From assembly GCF_003056055.1 (NCBI RefSeq), contig NZ_PYFP01000001.1, forward strand, positions 124,001-188,000: a DNA stretch of 64,000 bases. The letters are read 5' to 3'. The position numbers and the translations under genes are program-made. Position 1 is the stretch's first letter, and each line of letters starts with the position of its first letter. Shown here in pieces: positions 47,425 to 56,924 of the stretch. The notes beneath the pieces were generated by a model. It did not search any database, was not told the DNA's origin, and saw nothing but the letters and a program-made list of their open reading frames with translations. Source of the DNA: Glaciimonas sp. PCH181. GTDB taxonomy: Bacteria > Pseudomonadota > Gammaproteobacteria > Burkholderiales > Burkholderiaceae_D.

Positions 47425-47460
47425 CATTGACGCGGCGCATAACGCTGCGTCAATGTTTTT
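47425..47460 (+). terminator. Intrinsic terminator after alr
   Basis: A 13-bp stem: CATTGACGCGGCG (47425-47437) with CGCTGCGTCAATG (47443-47455), one G-U pair, 5-nt loop, then five T. Confidence 0.92.
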
Positions 47461-47530
47461 GCACTTATTTGGTTATGCCGTAAGCAACGGTCAATGTTGT
47501 TAATTTTTGATGGAAACGAATCCGATACTG

Positions 47531-48907
47531 ATGGCCAAAGCAAAAACCAATTACACCTGCACTGAATGTGGCGGCGTTGCCAATAAATGGACAGGACAAT
47601 GTCCGGCTTGCGGTCAATGGAACACACTGGTAGAAACTATCGTTGATGTAGGTGGTGGCAATCGCTTCTCAAATCAGCATCAGGGATTGGCGCAAACGGC
47701 ACCGGTAGTCAGCTTGTCGGAAATCGACGCGATTGATGTGCCACGCTTTGGCACCGGCATCGAAGAGTTCGATCGGGTACTCGGCGGCGGATTAGTGGCA
47801 GGCGGCGTGGTGCTGATTGGTGGCGATCCCGGTATCGGTAAATCCACCCTGTTATTGCAAGCACTGGCGAATCTATCCCGCGTCAAAAAAGTGTTGTACG
47901 TCAGTGGTGAAGAATCTGGCGCGCAAATCGCCATGCGCGGTAAGCGCCTGGCGGTAGATGCCAAAGACTTGAAGCTGCAAGCCGAAATTCAGCTAGAAAA
48001 AATTCTTAATACCTTGGTCGAGCATAAACCAGAAGTCGTGGTCATCGATTCCATTCAAACGGTCTATTCCGACGCTTTGTCTTCTGCTCCCGGATCTGTT
48101 GCGCAAGTGCGCGAATGCGCTGCGCAATTGACGCGTGTCGCCAAGCAATCGGGCATCACGATGATTCTGGTCGGCCATGTCACCAAAGAGGGCGCGTTAG
48201 CCGGACCGCGGGTTTTGGAGCATATCGTCGATACGGTGTTGTACTTTGAGGGCGATACGCATTCCAGTTTTCGTCTGGTGCGCGCCGTCAAAAATCGCTT
48301 TGGTGCCGTTAATGAGTTGGGCGTGTTTGCCATGACAGAAAAAGGCCTGAAGGGCGTGTCTAATCCTTCTGCCTTATTTTTATCGCAGCATGATGTTGCG
48401 GTCGCCGGTTCATGTGTGATGGTGACGCAAGAAGGTACGCGGCCCTTGTTGGTAGAAATTCAGGCGTTGGTCGATGCGTCGCATGCGCCAAATGCGCGTC
48501 GTTTGTCGGTCGGTCTGGATCAAAATCGTCTCGCGATGTTGCTGGCCGTCTTGCATCGGCATGCAGGCATTGCAGCGTTTGATCAGGATGTCTTTATTAA
48601 CGCTGTCGGCGGCGTAAAAATTACCGAGCCTGCGGCTGATTTGGCAGTATTGTTAGCGATCAATTCGTCGATGCGTAACAAACCATTGCCGCGCGGATTA
48701 GTGGTGTTTGGCGAGGTGGGGTTAGCGGGCGAAATTCGACCAGCACCGCGTGGTCAGGAGCGTCTGCGTGAAGCCGCAAAATTAGGCTTTTCCATTGCGG
48801 TAATTCCTAAATCAAATGTGCCGAAACAAAAAATTGAAGGTTTAACCGTGATCGGTGTCGAGCGGATTGATGATGCGCTCAATAAAATACGCGACGCCGG
48901 TGAATAG
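47531..48907 (+). CDS. radA: DNA repair protein RadA
   Basis: 458-aa RecA-like helicase that drives branch migration in recombination. The N-terminal zinc finger is CTECGGVANKWTGQCPACGQW. Walker A is GGDPGIGKSTLL, the RadA-specific KNRFG motif is present as VKNRFGAVNE, and the C-terminal Lon-like domain holds PLPRGLVVFGEVGLAGEIRP. The start ATG 47531 (MAKAKTNYTC) matches the E. coli start; ATG 47510 is in frame upstream. Confidence 0.95.
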   Translation: MAKAKTNYTCTECGGVANKWTGQCPACGQWNTLVETIVDVGGGNRFSNQHQGLAQTAPVVSLSEIDAIDVPRFGTGIEEFDRVLGGGLVAGGVVLIGGDPGIGKSTLLLQALANLSRVKKVLYVSGEESGAQIAMRGKRLAVDAKDLKLQAEIQLEKILNTLVEHKPEVVVIDSIQTVYSDALSSAPGSVAQVRECAAQLTRVAKQSGITMILVGHVTKEGALAGPRVLEHIVDTVLYFEGDTHSSFRLVRAVKNRFGAVNELGVFAMTEKGLKGVSNPSALFLSQHDVAVAGSCVMVTQEGTRPLLVEIQALVDASHAPNARRLSVGLDQNRLAMLLAVLHRHAGIAAFDQDVFINAVGGVKITEPAADLAVLLAINSSMRNKPLPRGLVVFGEVGLAGEIRPAPRGQERLREAAKLGFSIAVIPKSNVPKQKIEGLTVIGVERIDDALNKIRDAGE

Positions 48908-48962
48908 CGCTGATGCATCGGCGCGCAAAGTCTTAACGTAAGTCAACGTCAAAGGAATAAAC

Positions 48963-50069
48963 ATGAAAACCAAAGCAGCTGTTGCCTGGAAAGCCGGACA
49001 ACCATTGACGATAGAAGAAGTCGAGCTTGGCGGTCCGCGCGAAGGCGAAGTGTTGGTCGAAATCAAGGCCACCGGCATTTGCCATACCGATTACTACACG
49101 TTGTCTGGCGCTGATCCAGAGGGCATCTTTCCAGCTATTCTGGGTCATGAAGGCGCAGGGATCGTCGTGGACGTCGGGCCGGGTGTTAAAAGTCTGAAGA
49201 AGGATGATCACGTCATTCCGCTCTATACCCCAGAGTGTCGCGAATGCAAATTTTGTCTATCGAAAAAAACCAATTTATGCCAGTCGATCCGCTCCACGCA
49301 GGGACGAGGATTAATGCCCGATGCGACGAGTCGTTTCTCGATTGATGGCAAGCCTATTTTTCACTATATGGGCACGTCTACATTCTCCAACTACATCGTA
49401 GTGCCGGAAATTGCCTTAGCCAAAATTCGTAAAGACGCGCCATTCGATAAAGTTTGCTACATCGGTTGCGGCGTGACTACCGGCGTCGGTGCCGTCTTGT
49501 TTACGGCCAAAGTAGAAGCTGGTGCGAACGTGGTGGTGTTTGGTCTTGGCGGCATTGGTCTGAACGTAATTCAGGCCGCACGCATGGTCGGCGCAGACAA
49601 AATTATCGGCGTCGATTTGAACCCGGCGCGTGAGGCGATGGCTAGAAAATTTGGGATGACGCACTTTATCAATCCAAGCAAAGTAGAAAACGTGGTGGAT
49701 GCGATTATCGGTCTGACCGACGGCGGGGCGGATTACAGTTTTGAGTGTATCGGTAACGTCAATACCATGCGGCAGGCGCTGGAATGCTGCCATAAAGGAT
49801 GGGGTCAATCTATCGTGATCGGGGTCGCGGCGGCGGGCCAGGAAATTAGTACACGGCCATTTCAGCTAGTCACCGGGCGGGTCTGGAAAGGCTCTGCATT
49901 TGGCGGTGCGCGTGGCAGAACCGATGTTCCGAAAATTGTCGACTGGTACATGGAAGGCAAATTGAACATCGACGATCTGATCACGCACAAATTGCCGTTA
50001 GAGCGGATTAACGAAGGTTTCGATTTGATGAAGAGCGGCGAATCAATTCGTTCAGTGGTGGAGTTCTAA
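48963..50069 (+). CDS. adhC: S-(hydroxymethyl)glutathione dehydrogenase (class III alcohol dehydrogenase)
   Basis: 368-aa zinc enzyme that oxidises the formaldehyde-glutathione adduct with NAD. The catalytic zinc ligands are in [12 protein letters not shown] and GHEGAGIV. The four structural zinc Cys lie in [17 protein letters not shown]. The NAD fold is [19 protein letters not shown], and the family-typical ends of class III ADH are present. It is followed after 4 nt by the S-formylglutathione hydrolase gene, forming a formaldehyde detoxification operon. Confidence 0.96.
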   Translation: MKTKAAVAWKAGQPLTIEEVELGGPREGEVLVEIKATGICHTDYYTLSGADPEGIFPAILGHEGAGIVVDVGPGVKSLKKDDHVIPLYTPECRECKFCLSKKTNLCQSIRSTQGRGLMPDATSRFSIDGKPIFHYMGTSTFSNYIVVPEIALAKIRKDAPFDKVCYIGCGVTTGVGAVLFTAKVEAGANVVVFGLGGIGLNVIQAARMVGADKIIGVDLNPAREAMARKFGMTHFINPSKVENVVDAIIGLTDGGADYSFECIGNVNTMRQALECCHKGWGQSIVIGVAAAGQEISTRPFQLVTGRVWKGSAFGGARGRTDVPKIVDWYMEGKLNIDDLITHKLPLERINEGFDLMKSGESIRSVVEF

Positions 50070-50073
50070 GGTC

Positions 50074-50922
50074 ATGACGATTGAGTGCATCAGCGAACAT
50101 GGCTGCTTTGGTGGCAAGCAAGGATTTTATCGGCATGTTTCGAAAGAAATCGGTTTGCCGATGCAGTTCTCGGTGTTTCAACCGCCGCAGGCAAGCGCCG
50201 GGCCAGTGCCAGTATTATTTTTTCTGGCAGGTTTGACTTGCACTGAGGAAACTTTCATGATCAAAGCGGGTGCCCAACGCTATGCTGCGGCGCACGGCAT
50301 CATGCTGATAACGCCGGATACCAGTCCGCGTAACACGGGTATTGATGGGGTTGCAGATCGTTGGGATTTCGGGAATGGTGCAGGCTTTTATCTCGATGCT
50401 ACGCAAAGTCCGTGGTCTACGCATTTTCGGATGTATTCGTATCTGGTGCATGAACTACGCCAAACGATCTTAAGTGCATTCCCAGCAAACGCTGATCGCA
50501 TCGGCATATTCGGTCATTCGATGGGCGGCCACGGCGCATTGACGCTGGCATTGCGCAACCCGGACATTTATCGTTCGGTCTCAGCTTTTGCGCCGATTGC
50601 AGCGCCAAGCCAATGCCCGTGGGGACAAAAAGCGTTTGGTCAATATCTGGGTGTGGATCAGTCTGACTGGCAGCAGTACGATGCCACTGCGCTGATGGAA
50701 AAATCGCGCGCACCATTTCCCCAAGGTATTTTGATCGATCAGGGTTTAAGCGATCAATTTCTTGCTGCAGAACTACTGCCGGAAAAGTTCGAAGCAGCGT
50801 GCCAGCAAGCCGGACAACCGCTAACATTACGTCGCCATGCTGGCTACGATCACGGCTATTATTTTATTTCGACGTTTATGGAAGATCATCTGGCGTTTCA
50901 TAGCCAAATTTTGCACGCTTAA
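50074..50922 (+). CDS. fghA: S-formylglutathione hydrolase
   Basis: 282-aa serine esterase that hydrolyses S-formylglutathione to formate and glutathione. The nucleophile elbow is GIFGHSMGGHGALT. The FLAGLTCTEETFMIKAGAQR and TSPRNTGI segments are family signatures. The catalytic His is in AGYDHGYYFISTF. Second gene of the adhC-fghA operon; no FrmR-type repressor is nearby. Confidence 0.96.
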   Translation: MTIECISEHGCFGGKQGFYRHVSKEIGLPMQFSVFQPPQASAGPVPVLFFLAGLTCTEETFMIKAGAQRYAAAHGIMLITPDTSPRNTGIDGVADRWDFGNGAGFYLDATQSPWSTHFRMYSYLVHELRQTILSAFPANADRIGIFGHSMGGHGALTLALRNPDIYRSVSAFAPIAAPSQCPWGQKAFGQYLGVDQSDWQQYDATALMEKSRAPFPQGILIDQGLSDQFLAAELLPEKFEAACQQAGQPLTLRRHAGYDHGYYFISTFMEDHLAFHSQILHA

Positions 50923-51328
50923 GCGACTAAATTATCCAGACGTGACGCCGCTGGGGTTTTCCTTGAGTTTTAACCATGTCCTCTCGTATTTCCAGGAAAT
51001 ACTATCGCAGGGAACAAACGGACAAACTGTCAGGATAACTTTATCTTAGGTGCTCTAAAAGTATAAAAAAGCCACAGTTCATCTTCAATTTCAATCGTTT
51101 TTCTCACAACTCTTTGGTTCGAAGGATAATGCCAGCCCAGACGTTAATTCAGGCTGCGCATTACCTGCATCAATGCGGATTCGGGCAAGAATATTAGTTG
51201 TGTATTTAATACTGAAGAATAAAAAACAGACACACCACGAACCAACGATAAATACGCAAAAAGCGACGTGCGCCTGATAAAGATCCCTTGGTATCTGCGG
51301 CATTGCCTCCTATTTCTACTAAATTTGT
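50923..51328. other. Long 5' region of the TonB receptor gene
   Basis: About 400 nt without a supported gene, upstream of a transport locus. I looked for TPP, cobalamin and FMN riboswitch cores and a Fur box and found none convincing. GGATAATGCCAGC at about 51124-51136 resembles part of a TPP element, but the flanking helices and the CTGAGA box are absent. Confidence 0.4.
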
Positions 51329-53581
51329 ATGCATTTAAGCAACATCAACATGACAACGATAAAAAATCTCTCCGCTCCTAACAAGATCAATGCCCCGTTA
51401 CCTTTTGCAAGAAAACTGCTCACCATATTGGTTGCAGCTTCGTCGGCAGTTGCTGCTGGCGCTACTTATGCAGAAAACAACACGGCTCAGACCGCTGAGT
51501 TACCGTTGGTGACGGTAAAGGCTGGCGGGGAGGCCAACGACAGTTATAAGGCTAAATCGGCGGCTGTCGGTACTTTTGGTAGCGCTGCTTTGTTGAATAC
51601 GCCAGCATCGATTTCGGTGATTACGCGTAGTCAAATGGATGATCAGCAATCGCGTTTATTGAGCGAGGTGCTGCGCAACGATGCGTCAGTCGATAACAAT
51701 TACACGCCTTTAGGTTATTACGAAAACTTCAGCATTCGGGGTTTTCCGCTGGATTTGGCGTCGAGTTACCAACTGGATGGTATGACGATTTCGGGTGAAC
51801 AAAATGTGGCGCTGGAAAATAAGGAACGTGTGGAAGTATTGAAGGGCTTGGCTGGCTTGCAGGGCGGTTTGGGTGCGCCGGGCGGGCTGATTAATTATGT
51901 CAGTAAACGTCCGGCTGACGTGCGCTCGATTACGCTGGGAACCGACTCGAACGGGTCGCGTTATATGGCGGCGGATGTCGGTACGCTATTTGGTGCGCAA
52001 AAGCAGTTCGGCATACGCGTGAATGCCGCGCACGAGGGTATCAATACCTACGTCAATGGCGCTGACGGTGATCGCAATTTTGTCTCAGTGGCGGCGGACT
52101 GGATTATTTCACCTTCCGCTACGCTGCAATTTAATATCGAAGATCAGCATCGCCAGCAACGTTCGGTGCCGGGTTATCAATTACTCGGCGGTACTGTCGT
52201 TCCGAGCAATGTTTCACCTTCCCGTTTGTTGGGCGGTCAGCCTTGGGATAAGCCTGTAACGATTGACTCGCTGAATATGAATATGCGTCTCGATGTGGAT
52301 TTGAATCCAGACTGGCATGCTTCCCTCGCCGTTAGTCGGAGCAGGGTAATTATCGATGATAATTCGACGTTTCCGTATGGCTGTTTTTATGTAAGTAGTT
52401 GCGCCGCAGGGGGGACGCCGCCGCAGTATTTCAGCGCGAATGGCGATTTTGATATTTACGACTATCGTTTTCCTAACGATACGCGGCGCAACGATCAAGT
52501 CCAGGCGGTGTTGCAGGGAAAAATTAATCTCGCCGGGATGCGGCATGATCTGACGTTCGGTGCCAGCAGTTTTCGCCGGACCGTGAGTTTGAGCGATGGC
52601 GTCAACGAATATGTGGGTAGCGATAATATTTATAACCCGACCCCGCTGGTGTTTGCACCATCTCCTGATACGCCGAGCGCCTCTACCCTTCGACTCGATA
52701 GTCGCCAGCAAGGCTTGTTCGCCATGGATCGGGTACAACTGAGCGACCGCTGGCAGGTGCAAGTCGGTGCGCGTCAGGTCTGGTTGCGAGAGCGTGCATT
52801 TGATGACACCGGGGCGACTACGCGCACAACCGATAAATCGATGGTCTTGCCGCAATTGGCGCTGATCTATAAGCCGCAAAACGCGATGACCCTGTATACC
52901 AGCTATAGCAAAGGTCTGACGATGGGCGGGCAAGCGCCTTTTTGGGCGACGATTAACCCGCTGGAATTTTTGCCGCCAACGGTATCTCGTCAGATTGAAG
53001 CCGGTATCAAGTTTGAGGTCAGCGATCAACTAATGCTGAACGCGGCGATATTTCAGATGACCAAGCCCTACGAATATCCTAAGCCGGAAGGCGCTGATAT
53101 TGCGTATGTTCAGCAAGGGACGCAAACCAATAAAGGGCTGGAGCTGGGGGCGGTCGGACAAATCACTAAACGCTTGCGATTGACGGCTAGTCTGGCTGCG
53201 ACGCAAGCGATTGCGACCGATACCGGGACGCCTGCTTACGATGGTCATCAAGCCATTAATGTGCCGCGTTTGCGTGGCAGCGTGTATGCGGATTATTCGG
53301 TGCCGGGCGTTGCCGGACTGAATTTGCTGGGTGGATTGGACTATAGCGGGCGCAAGGCGGCGACCCGGGCTGGTGACGTTGATGTGCCTGCATTCTATGT
53401 GTTTAATGCGGGTTTGCGTTACGGAACATCGTTGTCTGGGCATAAAGCAGTACTTCGCCTGAGCATCGATAATTTACTCAATAAACAATACTGGAAAGAC
53501 GTCGGAGAATATTTGGGCGACGGTTATTTACATCTGGGCGCGCCACGTACTGCGCGCTTGTCAGTGCAGTATGATTTCTAA
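51329..53581 (+). CDS. TonB-dependent outer-membrane receptor
   Basis: 750-aa receptor of the siderophore-receptor subfamily. The signal peptide ends near GATYAEN (residues 48-50). A TonB-box-like LPLVTVKA is followed by the plug domain (about residues 80-195; NTPASISVITRSQMDDQ, YQLDGMTI, GLGAPGGLINYVSKRP). A 22-strand barrel ends in the C-terminal signature LSVQYDF. No iron gene is adjacent. The following two genes, a kinase and a PnuC permease only 5 and 51 nt apart, suggest a vitamin or nucleoside ligand. ATG 51350 is an alternative start; neither has a clear ribosome site. Confidence 0.9.
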   Translation: MHLSNINMTTIKNLSAPNKINAPLPFARKLLTILVAASSAVAAGATYAENNTAQTAELPLVTVKAGGEANDSYKAKSAAVGTFGSAALLNTPASISVITRSQMDDQQSRLLSEVLRNDASVDNNYTPLGYYENFSIRGFPLDLASSYQLDGMTISGEQNVALENKERVEVLKGLAGLQGGLGAPGGLINYVSKRPADVRSITLGTDSNGSRYMAADVGTLFGAQKQFGIRVNAAHEGINTYVNGADGDRNFVSVAADWIISPSATLQFNIEDQHRQQRSVPGYQLLGGTVVPSNVSPSRLLGGQPWDKPVTIDSLNMNMRLDVDLNPDWHASLAVSRSRVIIDDNSTFPYGCFYVSSCAAGGTPPQYFSANGDFDIYDYRFPNDTRRNDQVQAVLQGKINLAGMRHDLTFGASSFRRTVSLSDGVNEYVGSDNIYNPTPLVFAPSPDTPSASTLRLDSRQQGLFAMDRVQLSDRWQVQVGARQVWLRERAFDDTGATTRTTDKSMVLPQLALIYKPQNAMTLYTSYSKGLTMGGQAPFWATINPLEFLPPTVSRQIEAGIKFEVSDQLMLNAAIFQMTKPYEYPKPEGADIAYVQQGTQTNKGLELGAVGQITKRLRLTASLAATQAIATDTGTPAYDGHQAINVPRLRGSVYADYSVPGVAGLNLLGGLDYSGRKAATRAGDVDVPAFYVFNAGLRYGTSLSGHKAVLRLSIDNLLNKQYWKDVGEYLGDGYLHLGAPRTARLSVQYDF

Positions 53582-53586
53582 GCGAT

Positions 53587-54807
53587 TTGGACAATACTTT
53601 GGACAACGATAGCGCGTCATCCCCGGTTGGTGGTCTGGCGCATGGCCTTGGTACGGAGGAAGTACTGCCTAGCTGGCCGCCCTTAACGCTGGATGAAGTG
53701 CGGCGTCTGTTAGAGCGTTATCCGCAAGTTGGCGAGGTGAAGCGACTGACATGGTATAGCCCCCGTCCGTTTTCCAGCGCCTGCGTGGTGGAGACTAGCA
53801 CTGGCTTGCTGTTTGTTAAGCGCCTGATAAAGGCAATCCGCAGCGTTGATGATCTGCTGGAAGAGCATCGCTTTATCGCTCATTTGGCGTTGCATTTACC
53901 TGACGATGGGCCTGCTGTTAGCGTGGCGTTGGCTGATCGGCATGGCGCAACGGTCATTGCTGACGAAGGCTGGACGGTGGAAGTACACCGATTGGCGCAG
54001 GGCGCTGATTTGTATCGCGATGCCTTTTCCTGGACGCCGTTTCTGCTTACCGAGCATGCGAATGCAGCAGGCCGTGCACTGGCGCAGATGCATCAGGCTG
54101 CCGCCAATTACGAGGCGCCTGTGCGCACGGCGACATTGCTGGTATCCGGATTTTCTGTCTTTAACAGCGATGATCCAATGGGTGAAATGCAGCGTTATAT
54201 CGATGTACGTCCTGGCTTGGCAAGCTATCTGGCGCAGCGGCCTTGGCGCGAGGATGTGACACGGGTATTGATGCCATTTCATGCGCAGTTGCAACCGCTA
54301 TTGAAAAATCTTGTGCCGCTATGGACGCATAACGATTGGCACGCCTCGAATTTGTTATGGCGCGAATTGGATGTGGCAGAAAATGGTCACTTCGCGCAAG
54401 TGGCGACGATACTGGATTTTGGGCTGTGCGATAAAACTTGCGCCGTCTATGATTTGGCGATTGCGATTGTTACCAATATTGTCGAATGGTTGAAGTTACC
54501 GCAAGCCGCTGAGGGTGCATCGGCGAACGATGGTCTGATCCATTTTGACCAGCTCGATGCTTTACTTGACGGCTATGATGCGTTTACGCCATTGTCAGCT
54601 TATGATGTGGCGGCGATCACCGCGATGCTACCACTGGCGCATGTGGAGTTTGCCCTATCGGAGTTGGCCTACTTTTATGGCGTGCAAGGCTCAGCGGAGA
54701 ACGCCGCTGTGGCTTACGATACGTATTTGTTAGGTCATGCAGAATGGTTTAATAGCGCAGCCGGACGACGATTGTTAATGCATATACAAAATCGATATAA
54801 GCGCTAA
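53587..54807 (+). CDS. APH-family phosphotransferase (possible vitamin/nucleoside kinase)
   Basis: 406-aa protein with the aminoglycoside/choline/homoserine kinase fold. The catalytic loop is WTHNDWHASNLLW (Asp, Asn) and the metal-binding Asp is in ILDFGLCDK. The N-lobe has LFVKRLIK with a probable ATP Lys. The start is TTG 5 nt after the receptor's stop, so translation is coupled to it. In a receptor-kinase-permease order the enzyme probably phosphorylates the imported compound and traps it. Thiamine kinase activity is a candidate because thiamine kinases share this fold; this is inference. Confidence 0.8.
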   Translation: MDNTLDNDSASSPVGGLAHGLGTEEVLPSWPPLTLDEVRRLLERYPQVGEVKRLTWYSPRPFSSACVVETSTGLLFVKRLIKAIRSVDDLLEEHRFIAHLALHLPDDGPAVSVALADRHGATVIADEGWTVEVHRLAQGADLYRDAFSWTPFLLTEHANAAGRALAQMHQAAANYEAPVRTATLLVSGFSVFNSDDPMGEMQRYIDVRPGLASYLAQRPWREDVTRVLMPFHAQLQPLLKNLVPLWTHNDWHASNLLWRELDVAENGHFAQVATILDFGLCDKTCAVYDLAIAIVTNIVEWLKLPQAAEGASANDGLIHFDQLDALLDGYDAFTPLSAYDVAAITAMLPLAHVEFALSELAYFYGVQGSAENAAVAYDTYLLGHAEWFNSAAGRRLLMHIQNRYKR

Positions 54808-54858
54808 ATCGAGATTGAAGCTGGTCTGGCCACGTTGCCAATATCCCTAAGGAAAAAA

Positions 54859-55485
54859 ATGTCCGCATTGGAAATAATCGCAGTCATTGTCAGTGCATTG
54901 GCAGTCTGGCTGACCGCACGTCGCAATATATGGTGTTGGCCAATCGGGCTGGCATCGGTGTTGCTGTATGCGCGGATTTTCTTTGATGCCAAACTGTATT
55001 CCGATTTGTTATTGCAATTGATATTTGCCATCATGCAATTGTATGGTTGGTGGACCTGGACGCATTCAAAAAAGATAGAAACGCCGTCGCAAAATGTCGA
55101 TAGTCACCATATTTTGCCACAGCGCTTGTCGGTTGTTGGCTGGTGCATCGGTCTGGTGATTGGCGCTGTGGGAAGCGTCTTGTTAGGCTATGTTATGGCC
55201 CGATTTACCGATGCGCATATCCCTTGGCTGGATTCCGCACTGACCAGTTTTAGTCTGGTAGCGCAGTTTTGGATGGCGCGTAAATATATCGCTAACTGGT
55301 GGTTGTGGATTGCTGTCGATATCATTTATATCGGCGTATATATTTACAAGGATTTGCAGTTAACGGCAGGGCTATATGGGCTATTCATCGTGCTTGCCGT
55401 TATTGGCCTGCGTAATTGGCGGCGAGAACTACAACAGCACGAGCAGCGTGTTCAGCCACATCCTGTTAATGGCCTCGCGGTCTAA
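54859..55485 (+). CDS. PnuC family vitamin/nucleoside permease
   Basis: 208-aa inner-membrane protein with about seven helices of the PnuC family (SWEET-like fold), which imports nicotinamide riboside, thiamine or riboflavin by facilitated diffusion coupled to intracellular phosphorylation. The N-terminal helix pair includes RRNIWCWPIGLASVLLYA. The substrate-helix motif is NWWLWIAVDIIYIG; nicotinamide riboside carriers usually have Asn where Asp stands here. ATG 54859 has AAGGA 5 nt upstream. The upstream kinase supplies the trapping step. Confidence 0.88.
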   Translation: MSALEIIAVIVSALAVWLTARRNIWCWPIGLASVLLYARIFFDAKLYSDLLLQLIFAIMQLYGWWTWTHSKKIETPSQNVDSHHILPQRLSVVGWCIGLVIGAVGSVLLGYVMARFTDAHIPWLDSALTSFSLVAQFWMARKYIANWWLWIAVDIIYIGVYIYKDLQLTAGLYGLFIVLAVIGLRNWRRELQQHEQRVQPHPVNGLAV

Positions 55486-55509
55486 ATTTTGCCGGAAATA
55501 ACGTCGATC

Positions 55510-56724
55510 ATGTCTGAAGTTGCGGTCCAGGAGTCAGCCGAATCTAGCGATAAATCGCGCTATATCGCTCACCTCGATATGGATGCTTTTTACGCTTCGG
55601 TGGAGTTATTGCGCTATCCGGATTTGCGTGGCCGCGCCGTAGCAATCGGCGCAGGTTCTGATCATCAACCGGTCATGCAGGCCGATGGCAGCCGTCGCTA
55701 TTCAACGTTGCGACATTACGTTGGTCGTGGCGTGATTACGACTTCCACCTATGAGGCACGCGCTTTAGGTATTTTTTCTGCGATGGGAATCATGAAGGCC
55801 GCAAAGCTTGCGCCTGACGCGGTTCTTTTGCCGACTGATTTTGATGCTTATCGGTATTATTCAAGACTATTTAAGCAGGCTGTAGCGAGTGTCGCCCCGC
55901 ACATAGAAGATCGCGGTATTGATGAAATTTACATTGATCTTAGCGAACAGATCGATGCATTTCAAAGCGTCACCGACCTTGCGTTACGCATCAAAAAAGC
56001 GGTAAATGACGCTACCGGGCTTTCTTGTTCGATTGGCGTTGCGCCAAATAAGCTGCTTGCCAAGATTTGTTCCGACCTTGAAAAACCGAATGGCTTAACC
56101 ATTCTGACATTGGCCGACGTAACAACACGGATATGGCCTTTGCCGGTAAGCAAAATCAATGGCATCGGCCCCAAAGCAGTTGAGAAATTAGCACTGATCG
56201 ATATCCGTACGATTGCAGAGTTGGCGAATGCCGATCCCAGTATACTTCAGGAAACGTTCGGACGCACTTATGCTGCCTGGTTGCAAAATGTCTCGCATGG
56301 AATAGATGACCGCCAGGTCGTGACGTATTCCGAACCAAAATCGATTAGTCGCGAAACAACCTTCGAGCGAGATTTGCATGCCGTCGCTGATCGCCCAACG
56401 CTGACGGAGATATTTACAAAGCTATGCACACGGCTTGCCGGAGATCTTCAGCGCAAAGGTTATGTCGGGCGGACCGTAGGCATTAAATTACGATTTACCG
56501 ATTTCAGCACGGTAACCCGTGACGTCACGCTGCCATTTGCGATCGACGACGCCGATGCGGTCAGAAAGGCGGCCGGTGAATGCCTGCGGCGAATTTCATT
56601 GCATCAAAGGCTGCGATTGCTCGGCGTACGCGTTAGTACGCTAGAGAAAAAAAGTGCATCGACAGAACGCCATACCGTCTCGCAAGGGGATTTGTTCGAA
56701 AATGGCGTGGACTCTTTTGATTGA
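55510..56724 (+). CDS. dinB: DNA polymerase IV
   Basis: 404-aa Y-family translesion polymerase. Catalytic residues lie in HLDMDAFYASVE and GIDEIYID; the usual Ser before the second motif is Gly here. The nucleotide site SIGVAPNKLLAKI and the thumb helix-hairpin-helix ISKINGIGPKAVEKL-like region are intact. A C-terminal QGDLF fits the beta-clamp-binding motif. An insertion of about 25 residues after AVAIGAG makes it longer than E. coli DinB (351 aa). The start is ATG 55510; a TTG at 55489 is possible. No LexA box was recognised upstream. Confidence 0.92.
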   Translation: MSEVAVQESAESSDKSRYIAHLDMDAFYASVELLRYPDLRGRAVAIGAGSDHQPVMQADGSRRYSTLRHYVGRGVITTSTYEARALGIFSAMGIMKAAKLAPDAVLLPTDFDAYRYYSRLFKQAVASVAPHIEDRGIDEIYIDLSEQIDAFQSVTDLALRIKKAVNDATGLSCSIGVAPNKLLAKICSDLEKPNGLTILTLADVTTRIWPLPVSKINGIGPKAVEKLALIDIRTIAELANADPSILQETFGRTYAAWLQNVSHGIDDRQVVTYSEPKSISRETTFERDLHAVADRPTLTEIFTKLCTRLAGDLQRKGYVGRTVGIKLRFTDFSTVTRDVTLPFAIDDADAVRKAAGECLRRISLHQRLRLLGVRVSTLEKKSASTERHTVSQGDLFENGVDSFD

Positions 56725-56838
56725 TCGCGGTCTATCGCAACAGCCAGAGAAAAATTGTAGATAACTCAATAACCCGGCGGGTAGTGATCCGTAAGTCCGA
56801 GGCGAGGACACGATCGCGCACCAAAGCGCTTTGTTGCA

Positions 56839-56867
56839 TGGTCATCAAATCGACATAAATCTGTCAT
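56839..56867 (+). promoter_or_regulatory. Pho-box-like array upstream of the lipid-remodelling operon
   Basis: Three 7-nt direct repeats stand exactly 11 bp apart: TGGTCAT (56839), TCGACAT (56850) and CTGTCAT (56861), with A/T-rich 4-nt spacers CAAA and AAAT. The last two match the 18-bp PhoB consensus (CTGTCAT, 4 A/T, CTGTCAT) at most positions. A possible -10 (TAATCG, 56879-56884) lies about 11 bp further, the usual distance for PhoB-activated promoters. The operon's first ATG is at 56925. Confidence 0.7.
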
Positions 56868-56924
56868 TTTCTTGAAGTAATCGCTCGTTAGTCTGGCGTT
56901 GTCAAAATTTGAAAAGGACAATGC

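Noticed and set aside
51091..51303. 70-aa minus-strand frame upstream of the TonB receptor
   Set aside because: One hydrophobic stretch but no ribosome site or recognisable family; lies in a probable regulatory region.
51100..51310. TPP riboswitch upstream of the receptor-kinase-permease locus
   Set aside because: Only GGATAATGCCAGC resembles the conserved core; the CTGAGA box and pairing helices are missing.
52214..53029. 271-aa minus-strand open frame inside the TonB receptor gene
   Set aside because: Arg/Ile/His-rich shadow of the receptor's reading frame with no recognisable domain.
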